Positions 1 to 14,000 of a DNA stretch of 64,000 bases are shown in pieces. The position numbers and the translations under genes are program-made. The notes under the pieces were generated by a model. That model was not told the origin of the DNA and did no database searches. It saw only the letters and a list, made by a program, of their open reading frames with translations. The stretch's first letter is position 1. Every line of letters starts with the position of its first letter. The DNA comes from Echinarachnius parma (Eukaryota; Echinodermata; Echinoidea; Clypeasteroida; Echinarachniidae). The DNA is taken from positions 1 through 64,000 of the forward strand of contig JBAMJV010003232.1 of NCBI GenBank assembly GCA_037951105.1, in the 5' to 3' direction.

Positions 1-882
1 CCCAAACCCCCCCCCCCCCCCCCCCCCCACCTAATCAGTCCAACCACATTATACCACTGAATGAGCTTCCTGTCGGCTTTTGTGTGTTTTTGTTTCAATC
101 ACTAAAAGTCTTTGATATTCAAGATATTTTTAGCAATTTAAACAATAATAACTTAATAATTATTGCTCTAAGAATATAATTATAACCTCTTGCCTACGAG
201 ATATTGCATTTCACATTAGAGTTTAGTACATGGTACACCGGGTTCCCGGAATGAATGGGTTAAAGGTCCCAATGTATGCCCAAGTTGCCAGCTTTTGCAT
301 GTGATAGTGGATGCATGACGTATCAAGGACTGTCCTGGCCTCCCCAAGTTATATATTATGCAGTCACCTTGAATGGACTGTACACAGTGCTTTTACATTG
401 AGAAGCCTTGGCTAATTAAAACCTCAATCTGCTTTTAAGCTCTTGGTTATTCAACAAGTCATATAAAGTACTGTTTAATACAGCTGTTGCATAATTCATT
501 AATTGATTCCACATAAGGATTTCTTCTCATACGGATTTCTTCTCATACATGTTATACATAAAATATGTATGTATGTCTGTAAAAATGTATATGTTACAAA
601 TCATCTCAACTCGTAATATAAATTAGTGCAAGTTATGCTAATCATATTGCAAGATTTGACCATGAAGACACACAAAGATTTCTTATCATACATGTTATAC
701 ATGGATATTGTCTGTCTAATAACATTTATTTGTTACAAATCTCGTAATTTAAATTGATGAAGTCATACTAATCTTATCGCACATTATTCCTATGTGAATG
801 CATGTACACTGTTTTGTATGTGTTATGAATATTTCAATCTTTTTATGATGTTATTATGTTTTTCTTTTCTTTTTTTTCATAG
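1..882 (+). other. End of an intron upstream of the first visible exon
   Basis: Opens with a poly-C run (to about 28). The rest is AT-rich with no convincing exon and no SAM-like coding sequence. A short pair of direct repeats (tcttctcatac / tcttatcatac followed by atgttatacat) occurs near 525-560 and 680-705. A pyrimidine tract at 855-880 leads into the acceptor at 881-882. Confidence 0.5.
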
Positions 883-945
883 TGTGTTATGGAGGAACAT
901 AAACAGTATCAAGAGTCGGAGGATCAAGCCGGGGACGCCGAGGAG
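883..945 (+). CDS. BLNK-like: Exon 1 of window: basic linker after the SAM domain
   Basis: Acceptor after a long T/C tract (AG at 881-882), donor gtaggt at 946. Read from base 884 it gives VLWRNINSIKSRRIKPGTPR with a split last codon. The frame is fixed because only this one splices in phase into exon 2. The stretch resembles in position and composition the segment after the SAM domain of SLP-76 (a polar helix end, then a basic/proline run). The exon begins with the third base of a codon, so at least one further exon lies upstream. A second frame contains an ATG at 889 followed by an acidic peptide; that frame does not continue through exons 2 and 3 and is rejected. Confidence 0.75.
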
Positions 946-3900
946 GTAGGTAACATTTAGGGCCCGTATTCATCAAACCTGCTAGCTTTATAGTTCCATG
1001 CTAAATCAATTTTGGATCGTACCTAGATTAGTGAGTAACAATTTTCTAGCTCCCAATTTAGGGTTAGCTGGGTTAAAGGGATCTAGTTACTTTGTTGGCA
1101 AGTGCAATAAGTGATGAGTGATTACTAAAATGTGTAAAAATGTGGTGTGGTCTGATATGTCCACAAAGTAATGTGTGAAAATCTCACGTTAATTGGATGT
1201 TTTTTGGCTGAGATATGAGCAAAAATGCAAAGTGATATTCACCAACTCATTGTACTTACTTTGTACACGGCGTGAAATTATCCCGTAGACAAATTCATAT
1301 CTGAACACTTCAATCGTAAATATCTTTTGAACGAAATGGAAATTTGAAAATTTGAAACCTGTCCAGTGCTTTTATTGTTAATATGAATAAAATAAGGTAT
1401 GAGAGAACCAATAGAGTTCCAAGTATGTTTTGAGGATTTGGAAAGTTGGTAACTATACAGGGTGGCCCCAAAAAAACGGAATGGGGCACTTCCATCGGAT
1501 AGGGTGTCTTTTCCAATGAAAATTGATACCAAGAACAGTTATTTTGGTTGAAGTTTTTGTTTTAGGGCGCTGTGAGTGACACCATGTCAGGTTCCAATTT
1601 TTGTCAATTTTTACCAAGCCCGATAATTTGCACTTACGGCCCGTTATTATACAAATAATACACGGTCTAGAGTGCGTTGTGTAAATGCATTGCACTCGAG
1701 GCTATGTTAGCTGTACGTTGTGCACGAGGCGAAGCCGAGTGCTCATGCGCACAGCTAACATAGCCGAGATTCGATGCATTTACATGACACGCACGATAAC
1801 AAGACCGTAGTATTATTTGTTTTATAAAACAGGCTCAACCACGGATTGTTTTATTTTGCTAGATTATTGAAAACAGAGTCGCCACAATTAGTAACCTAGT
1901 CTATCTACTCTCTAGAGTGTGAATTTGTTAGGAATTTACCAAATTAATCATCACTAGAGTGCACTCGCTTCACTGAATTTGATTCTGCAGCTCAGCAGAT
2001 CAAATGCAGTCGATGGGTAATTGCCGAAAATCCGAAAATTTTCCCGTTAAAAGTGAGAATTATCAAAGAATTGTATGCATTTCCATTCCAAAACTTCCCA
2101 ATATCAAACCACATACCATATCATTTATGAATCCGCTAAGATTTATTTACTACAGAACAGATTATTTACAAAACGAAGCATTTTCCTTCTTTTTTTTGAT
2201 CACTTTCGCAAGTTTGACTTCGTAGAAATATATAAACAAGCATTGTGACGTCACAGCCGTGCAAATATCGCGCAACAAAAAGTGACCAACACATATGTGT
2301 TACGCTTTTTCTTGTTTGTTTTGAAATGTAATGAATAGTCACGTGACTGGGTTTAACCAATCACGTTACTGAATTTACCAGAGCCGTTTTATAAAGCGGA
2401 GCAGTACGCGCGCCATTGTTGCATTCAGCTGTGAAACGAAAGAATGGGCACAGTTGTCTGATGCTATAACGGGCAGTAAGTGCGAATTATCGGGCAATGA
2501 CTTGGTAAAAATTGACAAAAATGGGAACCTGACATGGTGTCACTCAGAGCGCCCTAAAACAAAAAACTAAACTACTACTTGGTATCGTTTTTCATTGGAA
2601 AAAAATGATTCCCTGTTCATGCTGCTAGGTATTTTAAAAGGGAATTCTAGGTTTCAACATTATTTAAGTATGTAGGGATTTTACAGCTCCATAATGGCAT
2701 TTGCGTGTATTACATATATATGATGCAAAAATGTGAGCTTGGCACTCAAAAGAGTTTAATTGAAAGATGTTATCCATCTAACACTCGCAACAAAGTATTT
2801 TCACATGACGAAGTACAGCAGCAGTAATGTCGCGAGTTCTACATTTCACTACGCATCGCAAGACAATGGATTAAACCTCAACATGTCATTGTAAACTTAC
2901 TTTTTCTTTGCAGGAGGGTGCCCCAGCAACCTACTATACCAGATCTTCCACCAGAACCCCTACCAAGGGACTATATTCCTGCAGGTAATATAACTAACCC
3001 TTGGCTTTGAGCTCTCGCATTAGCTATCTTCATCTATACATCTAACACATTTAAGCCCAGCGCACACAGAGCCGATTCGACCTGATCCGACTGGATTTCA
3101 GTCAGGCTAGAGTCGGTTTCGCTCAGTCGTAGCCGATTTAACATGTTGAATCAGCCTCGAATGATCTCCGACTGGCTCTTGACCGGCAAAACAGGAGTTC
3201 TGAGGCAACGTATAATATGCTGAACCGACTGAAAACCAGTCGGATCGGGACAAGTCGGCTCTGTGTGCAGAGGGCTTTACAGTCAAACCTGCATAACACG
3301 AGGCTGTGTGTATTGCCCACAGTTCACGATGAACTAAAACTACCTTTAAATAAAAATTTAAAATCTCAAAAATTAATTTTTTTAATTGCATTTTTTCATA
3401 TCGTGTGAATCGTGTATATATGAAAAGGTAAGATGCAGTCTGTACTAAATCGTTTTGCGAGCATGCAATTGACAACGTGACGGTAGAAATCGGCTGTCTG
3501 TTACTATGGTAATTGTCAGCGGATAAGTGTCATGCATCATCTGCACATGTGCACTGGGGAAGGTTGCTGCTTGGTTTTAAGGGGTGGGATACATGCGCTA
3601 TACAGTCAGACCTGTGTTCGTGACCACCTCTCTATGGCAGCCACCCGTCTTTAGTGACTGCATTTCCCATTGTCATTAAATATATTATGCAGTAATCAAC
3701 CCGTCTAAAGAGTCCACATCACGTACGTGGACAATTTTCTAATTCCCTAATCCATAATTGGGTGGTCACTATAGACAGGTTTGACTGTACATGTATGTAC
3801 CTGTTTGGCATTATTTGTTGTACATTCTACAAGAACATTTTATAGTTTACTCTGAATCTTTCTTTTTCATTCAATAACTGCACAGGAACCTCGATCTTGT

Positions 3901-5006
3901 TACGGTGAACTAAATTTCTGTTATTTCCATTTCTATACCATTATGATGCAAGAGTGATAGGAGTATTCTCCATTATGTTGCTAGCTTTAATACTATTTTA
4001 GAATAATCACCTTTTCCCAGTAGAAATCAAGCTGTTAAGGTCATTGTTTACACAACAAGTGAGATAGTTCCAAAACATTGCACACTTGTAACTATTAAAA
4101 TATAAAAAGGTAAAATGGCATGATATTAGATATTGCACCTCTTTCAAAATGATATACGCAGAATAGCCAAGACGTGGAAGAATTGTGTTAAATTCAAACA
4201 TATAGAGGAAACTGACTTGACATATTTTAAATGATTGAAAATGAGCAAAGAAAAATGGGCTTCGCCGGGAATCGAACCCGAGACCTCCGGATGGCTAGAC
4301 CGGTGCTATATCATTGAGCCACAAGACCCTTGAATGGGGGACGTTGTGTTGTGAGCTCATTTATAACGGGACGGGGAGGTGTGGGTATCAGTTACAAGAG
4401 GGCATGGGGAAACGGTGTTAAGGGCACAGGAAGGAAATTGCATAATTAGGCAGCGTTGGATTCCTGTCCCCAATTAAACCTGTCAGTCACATCTTCTTCC
4501 CCGACCTCGTTCCGCTAATCAGCTTGTGTCTTTGACGGGCGGGCAGCTTGACAATGGGGACGTCTCGATTGCACATCGACTTTGGACAGGAGAGATCATC
4601 CAATAGATTTGTACAGGCTTAAAGAATGACATCATCGCTGCTGAGTCCATGTTTATGACATGTATTATGTAATGGGCGTGCAATTGAAAATTCCCCATTG
4701 TCCAACCGCTCTTGACATTAAATGGCCAGTGAGCGAGTCTTTAACCCACCCAGTCTAAACTTCTACATCCCATTTACAAACTGTGTATTGTTGTACTATT
4801 ATAGTATTAGCCACTCTATATTGTTTTTGTTTGTATAATCGTCACTTTATAGCCTCTGAAGAAGATTCTGCTAGGATCGAAAATGTAGGCCCTATATTGA
4901 CTCTCATTATAGTATTAGGCATAAATGTAGCATAATTTGACTTTTAAGCCAAAATGGTTTATTTGATTTGGTTTAATTTCATTTGATATTGCTGCAATTT
5001 CAATTA

Positions 5007-5042
<36 letters not shown>

Positions 5043-8000
5043 CATAATTGTTGTTATAATTATTATTATTTAGTGTTGTTATTAAGAGTATCAATTGTAT
5101 TTTATTTTCTTTGAATCAGATGATTGTGATGATGTTTATGAAATACCACCTGATATTGGTAAGAGACTTTTTTGTAAATTATGGAAGAAACGTGGCAGAA
5201 ATATTTCCAAATGCATGTTGATATAATTTATGTATTCTTTGCAGTGAGTGCAGCATTAAAAAAGAAAATACTTGCATGTCTACCTGCTAATTGCTTATTT
5301 ATTAATTAATATACCATGATGGTTGTATTGTTTTCTTCAAATCAATTGGAATAACATTTTTATGGTAACCTTCCCACAAATATACCTACATTTGCTGTTT
5401 ATAAATTATTCTGTCATTGCATGGATGGCTTTAAAAAGTGTTCAATTTTTTTCATAATTAACATAGACCTTACTTTATAACTTCTTTTTTTTTCATTTCC
5501 AAAAGTAACACTAGTCTAGTATTCTGGTGCTCTTCAAAATTCTTCATGTGTGACCTTACACCAAAAAAACAACCAATAAGTCGGGGGAAATGATTATGCT
5601 GATTTTTACCTGACATTACAGTTGAATTCATTACCTTTGAAATGGTATATAATTTGTCATATTCAGATAAGGCAAACCCTCTAAAAAATGAGCGCCAAAG
5701 ATTTGGAAAATGGCCGAAGCAGTTTTAAAATAAGTGCTGTAATCTGATATTTTTGTGTGATGAAAAAAATATATTTAAACATGATTTCTGATGATCAAAA
5801 TTTCACAGAAGGTGGATTAAGAAACCTTCATTCAGGAAATACAAAAATCCTGAATTTCATATTTTTAACCAAATTTGACTATTTCAGCTAATAACAAAGA
5901 ACCTATATCTGCGACATAAAAGTGACAAATTCTATGTGCTCTTTAAATTCTGTGCATTTCTTTAATAATAATAATGTATTTGAATAGCGCATTTTCCATC
6001 TAAAATGTTCAAAAGCGCTGATCTTCATATAAATTTCTCAATCTTTATTAATGCAAGATGTTCTGACATTAGTAGCTGTTGCCCCAATTTCACCTTTGTT
6101 TTTGGTTATTGTTTTTTATTTGACTTCATTTCTCAATTGTCTTAATATTATTTGTTGGGGGGACTGTTGTAACTTATTTTTTTACTCAAATCAACTAACA
6201 CAGAAAATGAACAAAATAACTACTGCTGCATGTTATGCTTTTTTTTATTCTTCCCTGATCTTTACTTTAAAGGGGTAGTACAGTTTTGGTAAGGCTGAAC
6301 TTTAGTAACCAAACCTGCACAGTAACATTATAAACTAATAGTTATAACTCCACCATGCTAGAAAGGTATACAAAATTACAAACGACTAACTAAAAAGCCC
6401 ATTATCATTCAAAAAGAGCCATTAAAACACAAGAGGGCGCTCTCTAAAAAGGCCTTGGTTTTAAGCATTTTTCATACAATATTATGCATGTGATGTTTTA
6501 TCGAAATCATGATTAAATAGAGAGATCATCAACAACTATTTAAAAAACGCTTTTGAAAATTTTTGAAAAAGTGTATGCATTTTTTTTAATTTTTGGAAAA
6601 ATTCATCTAATTATTTGGGCCCCAAATAATTATAAGATCAGATATATTTATTGATATTTCAGCCATTTCTGGACCGATTTTGACCAAATAAAGTTTATTT
6701 TGCCATTAAAATTGCATGTTCTCTCAAATTCGACACTCAGTTTTTCATTACCTCACAAAAAAATTGTAATGTGCAGCGCCCTCTCTACCAAAACTAAACT
6801 ACCCCTTTAAAGTGATCCATTAACTTTGTACATTTTCAACCAAAATCACTTTGAGCTTTTTTACTTCTCTTGTACCTTGTTGTTTGGCTTATGGTAACAG
6901 AAGAGTGAAATGGGTTTGGATTTTTTAAATGTCTCCATAATCATAGATATATTTCAGATTGAATTTGAGAGCGTCGCTATAGACGGTTTCCGACCATTCA
7001 GATACCATAGTATCTGAATTCAGATATTCAATTGTCCATAGTATCCAAATTTGGATACTTCACGCGAACGATCGGAATCAAATCAGACATTGATTTTCTC
7101 TGATTTCGCTAGGTAAACATACATTTTTGTTTTCAATTAAGTTCTCACATATCATTCTCAAGAATCTTTCAATAAAATTGGTATTATATGATTGAAGTCT
7201 CCAACATTACTTTTGGGGGTAAAATATAAAGTTGATGGATCGCTTTAATTTTTGTGACATCTTTATCTTGAAAGATTCTTTATGCATGGGGATGTAGTGG
7301 ACATGAGTTAAAAATGCCCTGCAGCAGTTCACAATTCGTAAATAAAGGTTGAAGTTGGTGCACACTACCTAACTCTGCGCTAGAGTGTATTTCACATGGT
7401 GTGCAATGCGTTCGCAAGATGGCACTGGCCATCTGAGTTAAAAATCCAAACCACCTTTAAAATTTTCCAGAAAATCTTAATTTTCTATTGACTTATACAT
7501 GTATTAATAATGCCGTAAAAAGTGCTTCTTACAGTAACATCTAGCTAGAACTGAACGTACTGTAAAACTCTGCACATGCAACTACGGTGTATAACTTTCC
7601 TATAACCTACACTGTATGTATTATACATGAAAGAATACTTTATAAGATATGGGGGGAAAAAAATTTATTTATAAATATTATGAGTGCTAAGTGTGGATTA
7701 TCCCATTTCCTGTGTGGAATTAATATGATGAACCTTCTAAGAAGGAAATCGTGCCAAACTGGGAAAAAAAACCTGTCCATGGCTAATTATAGACATAATT
7801 AGAAATCAAAAAAAAAATTTTGTTGCCCTGTCAGGTAAGTGATATTTTTTTTAAATCTACCAAGTTCTGGGGGATGTTTCACAATGATCCTAAGTTGAGC
7901 TTAACCTTAAGTTGGAATTAGGGAAAGCCATGAGTTTCTTTGGAAAAATTGCAGAAGCTATTTTAAAAGGCATTAATGTTGATTCAAATTATGATCATAT

Positions 8001-11000
8001 TTTCTATTATCAAGGAGATTTCATGTTCTTGATGTAAAATTGATGAAAAACTCTAAAATATATGGCTTTTCGCTTTTGAATTTATTGTATTCCAAGACTA
8101 CAAATGGCTTTCCATGAAAGTTAGGTCCATTTTAGAGTTGAGTTTAACTTAGAATCTTTGTGAAACACCATCCTGGTTGCCCCATACTGGATATTGTTGG
8201 CAAAAATCAAAGAAAAAAAGAGAGTTTGTAAAATATAAGGTTGAAAAATACATTATCAGACATCCATTAATGTGTGTAAATGTGAACTTGCTTGCTTATC
8301 ATGTCATTTGATTGTTTACAAAATGTATTTTGTTGTTTGCAACAACATTGTTATTGCAATAATAATTTACTGTTATTCAAGACCAGTTTTGTCTGAATGA
8401 AACTCTCTCGCAAGTATTCCATATTATTAGCTTTGATCTAGGAATCTAGATATTATACGCAATGGCCCGCTGACCCAGGGTGGCCACCAAAAATTACCTT
8501 TAGACCTGTCGAACCTGTCTAAGCGGCCACCTGCCTATATATCATGGCAAACAAAAGTAATCTCTTGCACAGAAAAAAAAATGATGTTGAACCGGGGGTT
8601 GTTTCACAAAGATTCTAAGTTGATCTTAACTCTAAGTTGGACCTTTGAACAAATATGGAAAGTGATTTAGTTTCTTAGTAAAAATACATTTTTGGCATAC
8701 ATTTTGACAAGAATCAGTAATATTTGTTATTATCAAGGAGCCTTGAAGTAATTGATATTGAGTTTTGTTGCAAGTCTCAAATACTTGCATTTGTTGCTTT
8801 TGAACATGTTTATTCCCAGGCTACAAATGGCCAACCATAATTTTAAGTTCAACTAATTATTATCTTTGTGAAACACTCCCCAGTGCCCCGTTTCATAAAA
8901 CACTTGCAATTGTTGTAAGTGTCCAATGATTGTAACTACCATGGCAACAGCTGACATGCTCCATACTGATTGGCTGTTGACCTAATAGTTACAATAATTG
9001 AACACTTACATGTACAACAATTGCAAGTGTTTTATGAAATGGGGTACAGTCTTTAAAATAAAGGTAACCTGTTTTTCAGTGGTCATTTTCTCTTTGTTTC
9101 CCTTAAAAGTAGGTCACTATATATAGGGTCCACTGTTTATATATTATAGCCAAATTGTCCTTGCCCCGACTGGACATCCACATACATGACAAAGCATTCA
9201 CTGTCTGTTTTTATTTGTGGGGCCACCAAGTTTTTGTTTCCGGCTGCCGAAAGTTAGTAGATGATTACTTGCATGCCCAACATTTTCTATTTAACCCGTT
9301 CAAGACCGACTGATTTTTGTATATAACATGCATTCTCATTAACCCGTTCAGGACTGGTCCCCAAAGTACTTGGGCAGGAGTCTATGGAGAGTGCATGTTA
9401 CATCAAAATCTGTCCGACCTGAATAGGTTAAGAATAAACAAATTACAATTTGTGATCTTTTAGATTCCATGTCGACCATACATTGCGAGACAAACGAATA
9501 TCACTAGCGATATTATTTTCGATACAATTTGTTACTCTAGATTAATGTCATATCCAACCTCTTTCTTCCCCCCTCCCCGTTCCCCCAAGTTCCCTACTTC
9601 CATCTGCTATCTATCCGTCCCCTTTCCTCTTTCGGTGCCCCACTCCTTTCCTCCAAGTTACTTTCTGTCGCTACCCAGTCCCAAGGTACTCTACTACTAA
9701 TCGTCTAACCTTTCCATACCTTCCCATTGTTTATATTTTCTTTCCCATTCCCACATTTTTTTCGAGAAGTTTTTTTTTAACTTAAAGCTTTATTTTCTAC
9801 ACCATTTTCATGTTTTGTTTTTTCTAAAAAGTATTTTGAATCTTAAAGTTCTATTGTGGAGTACAGGAACCATATATGTACATATGTGTAGTTTCAGATT
9901 GAATAATTTCAGTCAGACAAAAATGGAATTAAAATCAAAAGCTATATTGTGAGCTGTAAATGTTTGTAAAGGGCCTCAGCTAGCAATTTGCACTTTGCTA
10001 GCTACTTTTTTATTAAATGAATCATTACTAATTGCTTAATTTATGTGGTAATAGTTTTTCGTTAATTTGTTGTAATAAATACATTATTCCATTCAATATT
10101 ACATAGCAGTGTTATAAATGTGGTTACGTGCAGCAGAACTAATAGCAAATCTTCTCTCGTGAACCAACACAATCGCAATGCACATACTGAATGTGTGGGA
10201 TTTCATTGAGAGAGGGTGGCACTCGGAGCCCAGGAAAATAGCTGGACTTTTTGGTTAGCAAGAAGGATTTTACATAATAAAAATAATAATATGACATATT
10301 CTTTGATGCAAACAAGTGCTTTAGAGAAGGAGATTAGAGTACACAGAGAGTGAAAAATAGAGACAAGTTTGAGCTTGTAGTTTTTGAACAAATGATCTTT
10401 TAGATAATTTTTGAATGAGTCAATAATATAAAATGGCACTCTCCATGTGGTATACATGTATAGTGGTAGATCCAGCCAGTGTCAACATACATTTGTACAG
10501 GTTGTCTGGTGAGAATGAGAAGTGTGTTATGCTAATTTGTTGCTTCTAAATTAAGTTCTGCATGTACCATCTTGTAGGTCTGAGCATTCTCCATATCATG
10601 CTAAATATTCATCGGATAACTATTTATAGTTTTGGGAATATTTCTTTTTAAAAAGCTAAATTTGGTTTACAAGGCTCTCAAACTTGAAACATGATTATCT
10701 CTAAAGTACAAAATGTGACTTTAAAAAAAATGCTCTTCTCCTACTCAACCGATGTTGTACAAAAATACCAACGATACATTTCAGGTTATCATTGTTTTCT
10801 TAATTTTGTGAATATTTATCAAAAAGGAAAGAGCGCTAGATTTGGTTTCTAGCCTTACAAGGCTCCCAAACTTTTAAGGGATTATCTCTGAAGTACAAAA
10901 AAGTGACTTTCAGATAGTACCCTTCTCTTTCTCAACAGATGATATATAAATACCTAGAATGTATTTCAGGCAAGCTAGCTTCCGAGAACTGTCTGCCATG

Positions 11001-14000
11001 CTATGCCCATGGGCCGGGAGAGGAAATGTTAAAGAGGAATGTTCCCTAGGTGCTTTTAGTCACTTGTAATGTTCATCTCCGCATTCACACATGCCAGAAA
11101 AAAAAGAAAAAAAACATATCAATTGCCATGACAATAGAGAATGCTCCAACCTATGAGATGGTATGCAGAACTCTGTCTGCCTGCCGTGGGCGGGGTAAGG
11201 AAATGTTAAAGAGGAATGTCCCCTAGGTGCTTTTAGTCACTTGTATGTTCATCTCTGCATTCACACATGCTAGAAAGAAAACAAGAACATATCAATTGCC
11301 AAGACAATAGAGAATGCTCCAACCTATGAGATGGTATGCAGAAATCTGCCTGCCGTGGGCGGGGTAAGGAAATGTTAAAGAGGAATGTCCCCTAGGTGCT
11401 TTTAGTCACTTGTATGTTCATCTCTGCATTCACACATGCTAGAAAGAAAACAAGAACATATCAATTGCCAAGACAATAGAGAATGCTCCAACCTATGAGA
11501 TGGTATGCAGAACTCTGTCTGCCTGCCGTGGGCGGGGTAAGGAAATGTTAAAGAGGAATGTCCCCCAGGTGCTTTTAGTCACTTGTTCATCTCCGCATTC
11601 ACACACGCCAGAAAGAAAAGAAAAAAACAAACATATCAATTGCCATGACAATAGAGAATGCTCCAACCTATGAGATGGTATGCAGAAATCTGTCTGCCGT
11701 GGGCGGGGTAAGGAAATGTTAAAGAAGGGTGTTCCCTAGGTGCTTTTAGTCACTTGTATGTTCATCTCCGCATTCACACAGGCCTTACAAAATTTATCTA
11801 TTGAATTAAGTAAACTATGATTATGGTATACTGTATATGGATTTGTATGACTATACAAAGAAAATTAGGTTCTGAATGTCATATTTTCAAATTTGTAGTC
11901 ATACAATTCATGTATTTTGTAGCGTTTGAAACATGTTTTGTTGTAAAATATCAAGTCAGTGTGATGATAAGACAATGAAATCCAGGGAAATTTTTCTTTT
12001 CATAAAAAAACACTTAAAAATAGTACAAATCTCTGAAAGTTTGTAATGCATAAATGAATGTTGTACATCTAAACAAATGGTTTCCCTGTGTCAGTGTCTG
12101 AATAAGTATATAACAAAATGCAAATTAACATGTTATAGTCCAGCTAATGCGTCCATCTAAAAGGCAAATGTATTTTAATAATACTGTACGTAAAGTTTCC
12201 TGTGTCTGAACGCGGTCCGCTTGTGGCTTTTCAGAAACGGTGCCAGATTCTGTGAGTTGTGATGCCGTTATAGCAAAGCGTTACTGGCACATTTGATTCA
12301 TACAGGAAATTCAATGAGAGAGAGTAAGTGACATATTATTACGTGTCCGTACAAACTCTTGTGTGTTTCTTGGGTCTTGAAATTTGTCCCGTCATTGATT
12401 GATCATTGATTTATTTTGACTTTCGCCAAGTGTATGTAAGAATTATGACTTCACAATTTCTCATAATTACAGTACAGCTACTATTTTGTTTACAAACAGC
12501 TACATGTAATAGTGCATGTTTGAATATTCCATTCAGGTCTGGAATGCTTGCCATGATTATAGAGATGACATGCAGAATGAATTGCAATTTTGAACATAAA
12601 TTCATCACATGAAAAAGCACCAAAAAATCCAGATAATTTTTCTCAAATTATGCATAATTAGTTTATTGATTGTCATGATCATAGCATGTCATGCGTTCTT
12701 TACAATACTACACATTCATGGACCTTAGCTCAGGAAGCATGAATATAGAATAATTTTTTGTTTTAATATAAAGAATGTTTTTTATCTTGTTAATTTGTGT
12801 ACAGTATACATGGACATATTGTATATTTTAGATCTATAAAGCAGTATTCTAGATGTACATATAATGATAAATCAGTTTCCCGTCAGACAAACGTTTCAAT
12901 TCCCTTTAAATCTATAGCACCTGCGTCTAGTTTTACAGTTGAACATCAGGGATGTGAAACGGGTAAGCTTTTCACCCTTTTCAACAACACCAGCTTTTTC
13001 CTTCTTCAAAAGAAAAATTAAAATCAACTTCTTCTTTTTTGCTCAAGAGCACCAGCTTTTTTTTCTCAAGAGCACCAGCTTTTTTTCTACAAGAGCACCA
13101 GCTTTTTTTCTACAAGAGCATCAGCTTTTTTTCTACAAGAGCACCAGCTTTTTTTCTACAAGAGCACCAGCTTTTTTCCTCAAGAGTACCAGCTTTTTTT
13201 CCTCAAGAGCACCAGCTTTTTTTCCTCAAGAGCACCATTTTTTTCCCCTCAAGAGCACCAGCTTTTTCCCTCAAGAGCATCATTTTTTTCCTCAAGAGCT
13301 CCAGTTTTTGTGTAATGTTCAAAAGAATCTGCCTTTTTTTTCAAGAGCACTTACTTTTTTCTTTCTTCAAAAGCACCATTTTTTTGGAATAATGAAAGAG
13401 CTTTTCTCCTCTTCAAGGGAATCAGTTTTTTTCCTTCAAAGAATAGAGCTTTTTCAATCAGCTTTTTTTTTCTATAAAAGCTTTTCTCCTTGCTCAACTG
13501 AACTACCTGTTTTTTTTTGTATTGCATCAACTTTTTTCTTCCAGAACACTAGCTCTTCTGTTTTTTTTTTTTTGTTTTTTTTTAGTTTTTTTTTAAGAGC
13601 ACAAGCAATTTTAATCTTCAAGAGCACCAGCTTTTCTCCTTGTTCCAGATAACTGGTCAGCTTTTTGTCTTCTGTTAGAATGCCATTTTTCTGTTTTTAT
13701 TCTAATGATTATAGTACTGAGCGTTAGAAACTATCACAATGCCATCAGTTTGTTGATTCTATATCCAAACTTTAAAAGTGGGTATATGCTGTTTACAAAT
13801 CCACTTTTAGAAAAATCAGACTTTATCATCTACTGTTCATGTACACTCGGTGCTATTCAGTAGTACATAATGTTATGGAAATATACTGCTAAATGCTCAC
13901 TTTTTCCTATTTGAATTGTAAAAAAAACAAAAAAATTGGCACCATAGCTTGTGCTTTGAGCTATCCTACAGTTTGAATGAATTCAAACAGTAAAAACAAT

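Noticed and set aside
889-945. ATG-starting acidic frame MEEHKQYQESEDQAGDAEE as the protein start
   Set aside because: Exon 2 would have to be read as EGAPATYYTRSS and the join to exon 3 then creates an immediate stop (ag|a tga). The other frame splices cleanly through all 22 exons.
4257-4329. Functional tRNA gene
   Set aside because: Acceptor stem has several mismatches and the loop residue after the putative anticodon is atypical; treated as a tRNA-derived repeat.
10990-11787. CRISPR-like array
   Set aside because: Repeats are about 172 bases, contiguous, without unique spacers, in an animal intron.
12939-13652. 237-codon open frame
   Set aside because: Consists of minisatellite units (phenylalanine/serine-rich repeats); no domain and no splice-linked neighbours.
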